A stretch of DNA of 32,625 nucleotides from a virus. Positions within the stretch are counted from its first letter, which is position 1. Each line of letters starts with the position of its first letter. Below the pieces are notes generated by a model. That model had not been told where the DNA came from, did no database searches, and saw only the letters and a program-made list of their open reading frames with translations. Shown here piece by piece: positions 15,173-21,881 of the stretch. The translations under genes and the position numbers were made by a program. The stretch spans positions 1-32,625 of the IMG/VR virus record IMGVR_UViG_3300017989_000294; one strand, 5' to 3'.

Positions 15173-17062
15173 CTAGCCGACCTGCTCACCGAGCCCGGCC
15201 GTGGTCACGAGGTGCTTGATGGTCTCCCAGGGCCACTTGTAGTCCATGCGGTTGGGATTGGAGCTGTTGATCTCCGCGTAGATCTGGTCCTTGTAGTCAT
15301 CCACCTTGATGAGGTGCCCGTACTGGGGGCTCTCCCACTTCTTGAGGTTCTTGTAGATGAACTCCTTGAAGCGCCTGGGCGTGGTCGTCTTGTCCGGGAT
15401 GACCGTGGTCTCATCTGTGGGATCTTCCCTGAGCTTGAAGCCGTCGTACTTGAGCGCGGCCTGGGCCTGTAGGTAGTCACCGAAGCCGTCGCCCACCGTG
15501 GGGATGATCGTGCCCCAGACGCTCAGGTCAGCCTGGCCGGAGCCGTTCGTGTGACGGGAGGTGATGGAGTAGGAGATCCGGACCTCGCCAGCCTCGTTGA
15601 CCTTCAGCAGGCTGAGACCCTCGTGGAGGGCGTTGTTGATCTCGCTGGCGCCCGGGTAGTCCGCCTTGTCCTCGGGCGGGACCACGCCGATCAGGCGCTT
15701 GTTGACGAGGTTCACGGACAGATCCGATCCCTCGTGCTTGCACCTCAGACCGGCCATGGCGCCTGCGATCTCCCAGGGCGGGGTGTCGCAGGCGAGGCTC
15801 ACGACCTGCATCCTGAAGAAGTCCAGGCCGTCGCAGAGCGTCTCGCCCTCGCTCGGGGTGGCGTTGTGGCCGATGACGGCCTGCATCCGCTTGCCCACGT
15901 CGGCCTCGTCGGCCGCGTCCAGGCGATCCTTGAGACCCGTGGTGGCTGCGGTGAGGATGGACTGCACGTTCGTGACAGGCACGATGTAGTGGTAGCGGTC
16001 CTGCAGGGCCACGGCGTAGGCGCTCGAGTAGTCCGGCTCATTCGCGCCCGAGGCCAGGTGGTTGTCGGTGGGCTCGGTGAAGCTCACGCCACCAGCGTCG
16101 GTGCTGACCCGCAGGAAGATCCGGTTGCCCATCTCCCCCTTGTCCTTGGCATCGACCGTGACCTTGGGGGTGGCCGACACGACCTTCGAGGTGACGGGCA
16201 GGTCCGGGTGGACCTCGTCGACGGGGTCGGCCGCGCTCACGTAGTTCGTGGTGTCCTGGGCACCGTGGACTGCCGGTGTCCCGCTGGTGTTGATCCTGTG
16301 CCCCTCGTATTTGGCCTTGATGTCCTTGAGCAGGACGACGGCCGTATCGAGGTCGGAGCACGCCGCTGCACTCACGGCGTTGGTGTTGTCCGCGCTGCCG
16401 TGGACCGAGCCGGCGATCAGGACCCTGTGGGCCTCGTAGTCGGTCCTCAGCTCGTTGGCGAGCGTGATGAGGCTGGAGAGGTCGGATGCGTCCGGGCTCG
16501 TGATGGTGTTCGTGGTATCGGCGGCGCCGTGGACTCCGCCAGCCGTGAGGACGCGGTGGGCCTCGTAGTCCACCTTGAGCTCGTTGGCCAGGCGCATGGC
16601 CATCTCGAGTTTCGTGGGGTTGAGAAGCAAGTTCACCTTCTCGCAGATGTCGATCGGTGCATCACCGACCACGATCGAGCCGGTGTAGGTCCTGCCCGCG
16701 ATCTTCGCGGTGAGTGTCCCGTTCGTGGAGGCAGTTCCGCTGGGCGTGATATCACCCGTGGCCGCCGCCCCGCTGCCGTGGTCGGTGGTCAGGATGAGAT
16801 CGATCGTGGCGGTCTTGTAGTTCGCCCGGATCGCCCTGCACACGGCCGCCGTGAATCCCCCCTTCCCGGCGAGCTGGTCCGAGTGGTTGTCGTCCTTCAC
16901 GGAGTAGAGCGTGTTCTCGGTTCCCGTCCCCTCGGACGTCTTCGGCCCCGTGACCAGTATCTTGCGCTGGTCACCGGCGGGCCCGAAGGCACCGCCGTAC
17001 TTCATGAAGAGGAAATGCCCCGGCAGGAGCACGTCGCTTGCGATTCCCGTATCGATGGTCAT
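15173..17062 (-). CDS. Tail sheath protein, Mu gpL-like, with three inserted repeats
   Basis: The product is 629 residues, preceded by AAGGAG. The N-terminal part has the gpL pattern: KILVTGP, then GFTAAVCRAIRANYKTATID, DITPSGTASTNGTLTAKIAG and VVGDAPIDICEKVNLLL. The usual continuation, 'lPVTskvv...v.ak.kGe.GNri', appears only at residues 287-315. Between them (about 153-283) sit three copies of a roughly 44-residue unit (HR...VHG..DTTN). Removing them leaves close to 500 residues, near Mu gpL (about 495). The C-terminal sheath domain is intact (QAQAALKYDGFKLREDP, ending with the typical 'NPNRMD...' region). The sheath contracts around the tube to drive it into the cell. The insert is on a domain that in sheath structures usually faces outward. 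Confidence 0.85.
   Translation of the reverse strand: MTIDTGIASDVLLPGHFLFMKYGGAFGPAGDQRKILVTGPKTSEGTGTENTLYSVKDDNHSDQLAGKGGFTAAVCRAIRANYKTATIDLILTTDHGSGAAATGDITPSGTASTNGTLTAKIAGRTYTGSIVVGDAPIDICEKVNLLLNPTKLEMAMRLANELKVDYEAHRVLTAGGVHGAADTTNTITSPDASDLSSLITLANELRTDYEAHRVLIAGSVHGSADNTNAVSAAACSDLDTAVVLLKDIKAKYEGHRINTSGTPAVHGAQDTTNYVSAADPVDEVHPDLPVTSKVVSATPKVTVDAKDKGEMGNRIFLRVSTDAGGVSFTEPTDNHLASGANEPDYSSAYAVALQDRYHYIVPVTNVQSILTAATTGLKDRLDAADEADVGKRMQAVIGHNATPSEGETLCDGLDFFRMQVVSLACDTPPWEIAGAMAGLRCKHEGSDLSVNLVNKRLIGVVPPEDKADYPGASEINNALHEGLSLLKVNEAGEVRISYSITSRHTNGSGQADLSVWGTIIPTVGDGFGDYLQAQAALKYDGFKLREDPTDETTVIPDKTTTPRRFKEFIYKNLKKWESPQYGHLIKVDDYKDQIYAEINSSNPNRMDYKWPWETIKHLVTTAGLGEQVG
16214..16606 (-). 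repeat. Three tandem 'HR-VHG-DTTN' protein repeats in the sheath
   Basis: Three in-frame units of about 43-45 residues lie at sheath residues 153-195, 196-238 and 239-283. Each has a helix (LANELKVDYEAHR; LANELRTDYEAHR; LLKDIKAKYEGHR), then a short loop, VHG, a D-x-T-N (ADTTN, ADNTN, QDTTN) and a Ser/Ala/Asp-rich joint. First and second copies are most alike. Conserved positions are Tyr, His-Arg, Val-His, Asp and Asn. Confidence 0.85.
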
Positions 17063-17081
17063 CGGCAGACTCCTTCTCTCG

Positions 17082-17121
17082 GCCGTCGCTGGGGACGGCT
17101 AGGGACTCGCCTGGTGGCGAG
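17082..17121 (-). other. Two tandem hairpins before the sheath gene
   Basis: The 61-bp gap between the gp38-like and sheath genes contains GCCGTC/GACGGC (17082-17099, 6-nt loop) and CTCGCC/GGCGAG (17106-17121, 4-nt loop), both perfect 6-bp stems. There is no T run, so this is not a standard terminator. A role in mRNA processing or stability of the sheath message is likely. Confidence 0.55.
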
Positions 17122-17123
17122 AG

Positions 17124-17579
17124 CTAGTTGTCCTGGGATCCGCTCGAGGGGGGCTCGAGCTTCTTGATCTCTGCCCTCAGGGCGGAGCTGTTCTTCTTGA
17201 GAACGGAGAGGGACTCCTCGGCCTGGTCGATCTCCCCCTGTCGTGGATTCTTGGCCCCCTTGAGGACCTTCAGCTTCGTCTCCAGGTCCTGGATGTCCTG
17301 CTCGGTCTTCTCGAGGTCCTCGGTGGCCTGGATCCGGCGGGCGGCCGGTGATGGGCTGGCCGCCCTCGTCGCGCTCGTGCCCAGGCGAGGATCGGTGTCC
17401 GACTCGTCGAGAATCGTGAGGACGCCCTCGCGGATCTTCTTGGCGTAGTAGTCGTAGTCGCCGGCAGCGGCTCTCGTGTCCACCCATGCGGGCGAGGCAC
17501 CGATGGTACCCTCCCTGCGAGGCTTCCACACCGTGGGCGCGGTTTCCTTCCCGGCCCTGACGAGTATCCAGCGCTTCAT
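17124..17579 (-). CDS. Mu gp38-like (DUF2635-type) protein with coiled-coil extension
   Basis: The product is 151 residues. It lies between the gp37-like and sheath genes, exactly as gp38 does in Mu. The first 60 residues match the small DUF2635 layout: a basic start (VRAGKETAPTVWKPRREG), then 'DYDYYAKKIREGVLTIL', like the conserved Y-x-x-R-R-l-x-d-G end of that family. Unlike the Mu protein, a second half follows. It is a strongly charged coiled coil (ATEDLEKTEQDIQDLETKLK and a Lys/Glu repeat), ending in a Pro/Ser tail. Function in Mu is unknown, though the gene is required for tail formation. The coiled coil suggests a partner-binding add-on. Confidence 0.65.
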   Translation of the reverse strand: MKRWILVRAGKETAPTVWKPRREGTIGASPAWVDTRAAAGDYDYYAKKIREGVLTILDESDTDPRLGTSATRAASPSPAARRIQATEDLEKTEQDIQDLETKLKVLKGAKNPRQGEIDQAEESLSVLKKNSSALRAEIKKLEPPSSGSQDN

Positions 17580-17603
17580 GGCTTCTCCTGTGGGGGGGAC
17601 TGA

Positions 17604-18587
17604 CTATGGCCAGTCGTTGCGGATTTTCTCGAGGCTGTCGAAGACCTTCACATCGTCAGCGTAGAGGTTGCCCAGCCCGTCGGCACGCTGCAGATCATCG
17701 AGGGTGGCGCGGTCGACGTGAGCGAACTGCTGCCCACCCTCCGACTGGAAGACCATGTACCAGACCTGCAGGTCCTCATCAGCGACGAGACTGTCGATAC
17801 TGGCGATGCGCCAGCGGCCGATGTCGAGAGCGATGCCGTTGATGTCCACCGGCTGCTTGCCGATGATCCGATCCTGGGCGTGCTCGACCATGTTGTAGAT
17901 GCCGGGTGGCTCGTCACCGAGCCCGGAGCCCCGGAGCTGGTCTGATGGACCCCTGCACGAGTTGTCCACCAGGATCAGGACGACCTGGGGCCGGATCGTG
18001 TGGGCCCCACCCGCCTGGGGACTGGATGGTAGGAACGGCAGAGCCTTGACCAGTGCCATGGGAGCACCCTCGACGAGCTTCGCCCGGAGATCCGGAATCT
18101 CCTCGAGGCTTCCACCGTAGTGGGCCACGCCCTTGAGGTACGGGAAGACGAGGTCGGACTTGTCCGCGGTCGCGTGGATCGCAGGCGAGCCGGAGACGTC
18201 CTTCCGGTGGGCCTGGTACTGGATGAAGAGGTCCTTCAGGAGCTCCACGGCCGTCGCGAGATCCGTGGCTGCAGCGACCGAGACCACATGGGTCGTGTCC
18301 GCTGAACCATGGACCGGCCCCACGCCGACCAGGACTCGATGGGCCTCGTAGTCGGTCCGGATCTCGTTCACCAGCGTGACCAGGGTGGACTCGTCGGTGG
18401 CGTCGGCCGAGGAGACGGGATTCGCGGTGTCCGCGGTCTGGTGGTAGTCCGTGGAGGCGATGTGGACGTTGTAGTGAGCCTTGAGGGCGTTCGCTCGCTT
18501 GATGGCCTGGGCGAGGATGTCACCCGAGAGGGTGATGTCGCTCAACAGGACAGCGAAGCCGTCCTCGAGATCCATGTACAAGCTCAT
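17604..18587 (-). CDS. Mu gp37-like (DUF1834-type) protein with three inserted repeats
   Basis: The product is 327 residues, coupled (ATGA) to the gp36-like gene. The C-terminal half fits the Mu gp37 family: VAHYGGSLEEIPDLRAKL, then RPQVVLILVDNS, GIYNMVEHAQDRIIGKQPVD, and a final sheet WYMVFQSEGGQQF. That family sits at the head-tail joint (tail completion). The N-terminal helix (DLEDGFAVLLSDI) is the usual start, but residues about 25-147 between it and the YGGSL strand are three copies of the same repeat seen in the sheath (HYNVH...YH..AD, YEAHR...VHGSADTTH, YQAHR...IHATAD). Without them the protein would be about 205 residues, near the Mu protein. Both recipient proteins assemble in the tail and lie two genes apart. 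Confidence 0.75.
   Translation of the reverse strand: MSLYMDLEDGFAVLLSDITLSGDILAQAIKRANALKAHYNVHIASTDYHQTADTANPVSSADATDESTLVTLVNEIRTDYEAHRVLVGVGPVHGSADTTHVVSVAAATDLATAVELLKDLFIQYQAHRKDVSGSPAIHATADKSDLVFPYLKGVAHYGGSLEEIPDLRAKLVEGAPMALVKALPFLPSSPQAGGAHTIRPQVVLILVDNSCRGPSDQLRGSGLGDEPPGIYNMVEHAQDRIIGKQPVDINGIALDIGRWRIASIDSLVADEDLQVWYMVFQSEGGQQFAHVDRATLDDLQRADGLGNLYADDVKVFDSLEKIRNDWP
18147..18515 (-). repeat. Three tandem repeats of the sheath type in the gp37-like protein
   Basis: Units at residues about 25-65, 66-109 and 110-147 align with the sheath repeats: a helix ending Y-x-x-H, a variable loop, H-x-x-x-D and a Ser/Ala/Asp joint before the next helix. The second copy (VNEIRTDYEAHRV, VHGSADTTH) is nearly the sheath consensus. 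The first (HYNVHIASTDYHQTADTAN) and third (YQAHRKDVSGSPAIHATADK) are more divergent. Confidence 0.85.
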
Positions 18588-19069
18588 GGCAGACCGTCGT
18601 TCACGTCGTCCTCGCTGGTCCCTTCCTCACGCCAGGTCTCATCCCAGAACGGGCCGCCATCGTCATGATCGGCAGCGTCCACGATGCCCCCCATCGTGAC
18701 CGAGGCGGAGCCCGTGGGCTTGGTGGCGATGTCGAGCTCCATGGCACCGGACCGAATGTCCTTGAGGATCGCGATCGAGTCCTTGTAGGCGCGGTAGTAC
18801 TTCTCCAGATCACCGATACCTCGGTTGTTGGCGAGGTAGTACCGAGCGATGTCCAGAGTCAGGTCCTTGATGAGCTGGGGCGGATTGGAGACAGGCACGA
18901 CAAACCTCGGCCTCAGAAACCCGTTGACGCGAGCCTCGGCCCGTTCGATCGCCTGGTCGACCACAGTCGTGTCAGCGAATCCATCCTTGTCGAGATCCGA
19001 GATCTGCGTGAAGAGGGTATCGCCGCCGACGACCGACTTCAGGTCGCTATCGGTGATGTAGTTGCCCAC
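18584..19069 (-). CDS. Mu gp36-like (DUF1320) head-tail joining protein
   Basis: The product is 161 residues, begun at a GTG, with GACGAGGACGAGTAG just before it. It shows the DUF1320 pattern: MGNYITDSDLKSVVGG at the start, then VVDQAIERAEARVNGFLRPR and LIKDLTLDIARYYL. This family corresponds to Mu gp36 and resembles the head-completion/connector adaptors (HK97 gp6 type) that sit under the portal. The last 40 residues are acidic and probably disordered. It is flanked by gp35- and gp37-like genes in Mu order. Confidence 0.85.
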   Translation of the reverse strand: MGNYITDSDLKSVVGGDTLFTQISDLDKDGFADTTVVDQAIERAEARVNGFLRPRFVVPVSNPPQLIKDLTLDIARYYLANNRGIGDLEKYYRAYKDSIAILKDIRSGAMELDIATKPTGSASVTMGGIVDAADHDDGGPFWDETWREEGTSEDDVNDGLP

Positions 19070-19072
19070 GGA

Positions 19073-19915
19073 CTACTCGTCCTCGTCTCCCTGGGACGCC
19101 CGGTGCTCCTGGAAGCACTCCCGGCAGCAGTACTTGTTGCCCTGGGCTACCTGCTTCTCGGTGAGGGCCTTCGGCCCGTCTCCATCGCCCTTGGTGCAGG
19201 CGGGGCTGGCACAGTAGCGGGCCTCGTCGTCCAGGGACTCGTCCTCCTCGATCACGGGATCGTCATCCGTGGATGGCGGAGGTGCCGCGGGCACGGACCG
19301 GCCGGTGTACTGCCCTCTCTCCTCGCATTTCTTGGAGCAGTACTTGATCCCCGAGGCCACCTGCTCCTCCGTCAGGGGCAGGAGACAGGATCTGTAGGCA
19401 CAGCGGGGAACCTGCGGCTTCTCGGGTGGTGTCTCGCCTCTTGCCCGGGCCTCCTCGTCCTGCTTGCGGAGGATCTCCTGAGCCTCCTCCTCAGTGGGGG
19501 CAGGTCCCGGTCCCCTATGCACCTTCACGGGCGGGGGAGGCGGCTTGGGCCTGTCCCAGTCCGCAGCGGGGGGATCCTTGACCGCCCTTTCCCCGGCCTC
19601 TCGAGCCCTCCTCTCGGCGACAGCACGAGGATCCTCCTGTGGCACTGGTGTCGGCCCGGGCTCCACGTAGGGATCCTCCAGGTGGAAGATGGGATCCTCC
19701 CGCACCTGCCTGAGCTGGCTCTCGGGAATGGCCCCCTGGCGGGAGACGTCATCGAGTCTGGCGTAGTCCTCATCGGACACCTTCCAGTAGATCTTCTCCC
19801 CGATGAACTGCCTGCCCGGAATCCAGCGGGAGTACTCCGCACGAATCGGGAAGCTCTGGTTCGGCCTCAGGACCCGGATCAGGACCTTGGCCTTGCGAGA
19901 CACGTCTCCTGCCAT
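19073..19915 (-). CDS. gp35-position protein with Pro-rich linker and two Cys-rich zinc-type motifs
   Basis: The product is 280 residues, in the place of Mu gp35 just after the major capsid gene. The N-terminal 60 residues (VLIRVLRPNQSFPIRAEYSR, IYWKVSDEDYARLDD) resemble a small beta domain. Residues 85-170 are Pro/Arg/Glu-rich and disordered. Then come two similar cysteine modules. The first is C172-x4-C177 and C193-x3-C197, spaced by LTEEQVASGIKY. The second is C235-x4-C240 and C263-x3-C267 (with Cys264 extra), spaced by LTEKQVAQGNKY. They look like duplicated treble-clef or zinc-ribbon-like fingers. Zinc binding is inferred from the cysteines only. No function known. Confidence 0.6.
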   Translation of the reverse strand: MAGDVSRKAKVLIRVLRPNQSFPIRAEYSRWIPGRQFIGEKIYWKVSDEDYARLDDVSRQGAIPESQLRQVREDPIFHLEDPYVEPGPTPVPQEDPRAVAERRAREAGERAVKDPPAADWDRPKPPPPPVKVHRGPGPAPTEEEAQEILRKQDEEARARGETPPEKPQVPRCAYRSCLLPLTEEQVASGIKYCSKKCEERGQYTGRSVPAAPPPSTDDDPVIEEDESLDDEARYCASPACTKGDGDGPKALTEKQVAQGNKYCCRECFQEHRASQGDEDE

Positions 19916-19930
19916 GACGACCTCTCAGTG

Positions 19931-19959
19931 CACGGAGGGGGCGCTAGGCCCCCTCCGTG
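19931..19959 (-). other. Perfect 12-bp hairpin after the capsid gene
   Basis: CACGGAGGGGGC pairs exactly with GCCCCCTCCGTG around a 5-nt loop, just after the major capsid stop. There is no T run on the leftward strand, so complete termination is unlikely. It probably protects or terminates part of the capsid message (partial attenuation). Confidence 0.65.
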
Positions 19960-19973
19960 TCATGTGCGGTGGA

Positions 19974-20879
19974 TCACGCCGGGATGGAGCCGACGATGTT
20001 GTACGGGTGCAGGTAGTGGCACTCGTGCTCACCCTTGGCCCCGTAGATGACCTCGTCCTGCCAGAACATGTTGTAGTCCTTGGGCTGGTCGAGGGTCACG
20101 ATGTCGTCCATCCTCTGGTTGATCTTGAGCAGCACCGGCTTGATGCCCAGCGAGCGGTCCCAGAGGAACCAGCGCCGCGGGTACTTCGCCAGCTTCTGCA
20201 CGACCACGACCTTGGCCATCCCCGCGTTGGCGTTGCCAGCGAGCTTGTCCTCCATGACGATCTCGTTGGCGAGCACCCTGTTGTAGGGGCCGACGTAGAG
20301 GACCAGGTCGGAACAGTCGTTCAGCGGATCGTCCGTGTCCTTGATCCGGATGGACTGCAGCCGCTCCACCCCGTCGTTGAACGCGGCGTGGCTCAGGTCG
20401 ACCGTGAACTTGTTGCCGAACGTGTCGAGGCCGTCCTCGTCGGTCGCGTAGGGATGCGCCGTGGCGAAGAAGTTCTGGCCGTCCCAGCACGCGGTCGTGA
20501 AACCGGCGTTGAGGGCGTTCCAGACCTTCGCCTCGTAGTGCTGGCGGATGCGCTTGGGCATCCGCAGCATCTTGTTCCGCATCAGCCCGAGCTTGTCGTA
20601 GCGCAGGAACTTCTCGGGGATGCCGGCCGTGATGGCGTGGTCGGTGACACCGACCTCGTAGTTCGCGGCGTCGAAGTGGTCGACGGGCCTGACCTTCCCT
20701 CGCTTCCACTCGCGCACGACGGGCTCGTTGAGCACCATCAGAAGGTTCGTGGTCATGTCGCCCGACTCGTCGATCTCGGCGATCTCGGGGTACGTCTTCT
20801 CGTAGTCCCCGAACTTCTCCCATGCCTCCGCGAGCAGGGCCGAGAAGCCCACCTCTGCGGTCTGAAGAGTCTCCAACAT
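19974..20879 (-). CDS. Major capsid protein, Mu gpT family
   Basis: The product is 301 residues, starting after CGGAGA. It matches Mu T (gp34): a helical start (FSALLAEAWEKFGDYEKTYP), the central 'WDGQNFFATAHPYATDEDG', which is the family's conserved D-G-x-x-F-F-x-x-x-H segment, and the C-terminal 'DRSLGIKPVLLKINQRMDD'. The length (about 300) is right for the family, which has the HK97 fold without a long cleaved delta domain. Decoration genes upstream and gp35-like downstream repeat the Mu order. The hairpins on both sides suggest special mRNA handling, fitting its high demand. Confidence 0.9.
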   Translation of the reverse strand: MLETLQTAEVGFSALLAEAWEKFGDYEKTYPEIAEIDESGDMTTNLLMVLNEPVVREWKRGKVRPVDHFDAANYEVGVTDHAITAGIPEKFLRYDKLGLMRNKMLRMPKRIRQHYEAKVWNALNAGFTTACWDGQNFFATAHPYATDEDGLDTFGNKFTVDLSHAAFNDGVERLQSIRIKDTDDPLNDCSDLVLYVGPYNRVLANEIVMEDKLAGNANAGMAKVVVVQKLAKYPRRWFLWDRSLGIKPVLLKINQRMDDIVTLDQPKDYNMFWQDEVIYGAKGEHECHYLHPYNIVGSIPA

Positions 20880-20908
20880 TGGTCTGTCTCCGTTCTGTTG
20901 GGGTGGTT

Positions 20909-20925
20909 GCCCCCAGGAAGGGGGC
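20909..20925 (-). other. Hairpin between decoration and capsid genes
   Basis: GCCCCC/GGGGGC with a 5-nt loop sits in the 72-bp gap upstream of the capsid start, with no T tract. Likely an RNA processing or stability element. Confidence 0.5.
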
Positions 20926-20951
20926 TCAGATGGTCGCTACTTCAGCGCCCA

Positions 20952-21356
20952 CTACGGCGTGGAGGCGGGGAAGTACACGAGCACGCCCAGCGTGGCGTCG
21001 AGCTCCTTCGCGACTCCGGCCTTGACCGAGTTCGTGGTGCTCGAGGCCACCGTCTCCGAGTCCTCCATGAAGACGTCGGTGTTGAGGTGGGACTGGGCCA
21101 CGGCGTTCGCGGACGAGTTCTTCATCCAGCCGTAGCAGCCCTCCCGGTAGAGGATCTCCTTGTCCCCGGCCGAACCACCGGTGTTGTCCACGACCTCCTG
21201 GGCGATGCCCAGGCCCAGGCAGCTGGCCGTGTCCGCACCGTTGGTGGCGAACCCCGAGGCATCGGTCATGAGCATGTTGCCGGTCTCGGACTTGATCACG
21301 GCCATCTTGGCCGTGAGCTTGCTTCCCCCGGAATCCTTCGCATCCCTGATCGCCAT
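20952..21356 (-). CDS. Capsid decoration-type protein, copy 2
   Basis: The product is 134 residues from the ATG at 21356, chosen because AAGGAGA precedes it. The 13 residues upstream in frame have no ribosome site. It resembles the neighbouring 21461-21877 product in order of motifs: GADTA, then GI, a GD-x-E-I-L-Y-R-E-G turn, NSS, ED-x-ETVA, and a final GVLV strand. Small beta-rich proteins of this kind (DUF2190-like) next to capsid genes usually decorate or cement the shell. In Mu a single gp33-type gene holds this position. The second copy suggests a two-protein cement layer. Confidence 0.7.
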   Translation of the reverse strand: MAIRDAKDSGGSKLTAKMAVIKSETGNMLMTDASGFATNGADTASCLGLGIAQEVVDNTGGSAGDKEILYREGCYGWMKNSSANAVAQSHLNTDVFMEDSETVASSTTNSVKAGVAKELDATLGVLVYFPASTP

Positions 21357-21385
21357 GATTGTCTCCTTGTGGCGTATCGGATGAT

Positions 21386-21428
21386 GGGGACACACGTCCC
21401 CTGTTCACGAGCGCCCGAAGGCCACTCG
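21386..21428 (-). other. Two hairpins between the decoration genes
   Basis: The 104-bp gap holds GGGGAC/GTCCCC with a 4-nt loop (21386-21401) and a second hairpin (21408-21428) whose apical part on the leftward RNA is C(UUCG)G, the highly stable tetraloop. There is no T tract. This may separate the two decoration messages or set their ratio. Confidence 0.5.
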
Positions 21429-21460
21429 GGTTGGTTGCTTCTCTGAGAGGAACTGCCCTG

Positions 21461-21877
21461 TTACGGGCGGACGGCCGCGGCGAGGACCTCGACGAGAACA
21501 CCGTCGGTGTCGACCCTCTTGACCAGGCCGACCTGGACCATGTGATCCGTTCGACGAGCGACCGTCTCGTTGTCCTCGAGGTAGCAGTACTGGTTCTCGT
21601 CGGCCTTGGTGAGCGGGTAGGTGGAGCTGTTCTTGAGCTTCACCCTCCCTCCCGGATACACCGGGATGTTGTCCGAGGCCGCGACCGTGAAGGCGCCTCC
21701 GCCCTCGAGGATCCCGGCGACGCGGAAGCCCGCGGTGTCGGCACCATCGAACATGTTGCCCGTGGAGTCCGTGCACCCGATGGTGCCCGGGTAGAGGTTG
21801 CCCACCCCCGCGGGGATGCGCACCGACTCGGGCAGAGGCCCCTCGTTGATGATCCTTCTCGGCTTGGTGGCGGCCAT
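21461..21877 (-). CDS. Capsid decoration-type protein, copy 1
   Basis: The product is 138 residues, starting a few nt after the protease-scaffold stop. The beta-rich sequence (GADTAGFRVAGILEGGGAFT, AASDNIPVYPGGRVKLKNSS, then YCYLEDNETVA and GVLVEVLAAAV) parallels the 20952-21356 product. Its order of genes matches Mu gp33 between protease-scaffold and capsid. A trimeric cement protein on the capsid surface is the likely role. The N-terminal 20 residues (IINEGPLPESVRIPAG) lack a counterpart in the other copy and may be the capsid-binding arm. Confidence 0.7.
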   Translation of the reverse strand: MAATKPRRIINEGPLPESVRIPAGVGNLYPGTIGCTDSTGNMFDGADTAGFRVAGILEGGGAFTVAASDNIPVYPGGRVKLKNSSTYPLTKADENQYCYLEDNETVARRTDHMVQVGLVKRVDTDGVLVEVLAAAVRP

Positions 21878-21881
21878 GGGA

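Noticed and set aside
16214-16606. CRISPR array or DNA-level repeats in the sheath gene
   Set aside because: The repetition is at protein level in frame, with divergent DNA and no spacers.
15551-17167. Long plus-strand frame opposite the sheath gene
   Set aside because: High GC content leaves long antisense frames. The composition is Val/Arg/Asp/His-rich without a domain, and the minus-strand product is a clear sheath. Similar plus-strand frames opposite tape measure, portal and terminase were dropped for the same reason.
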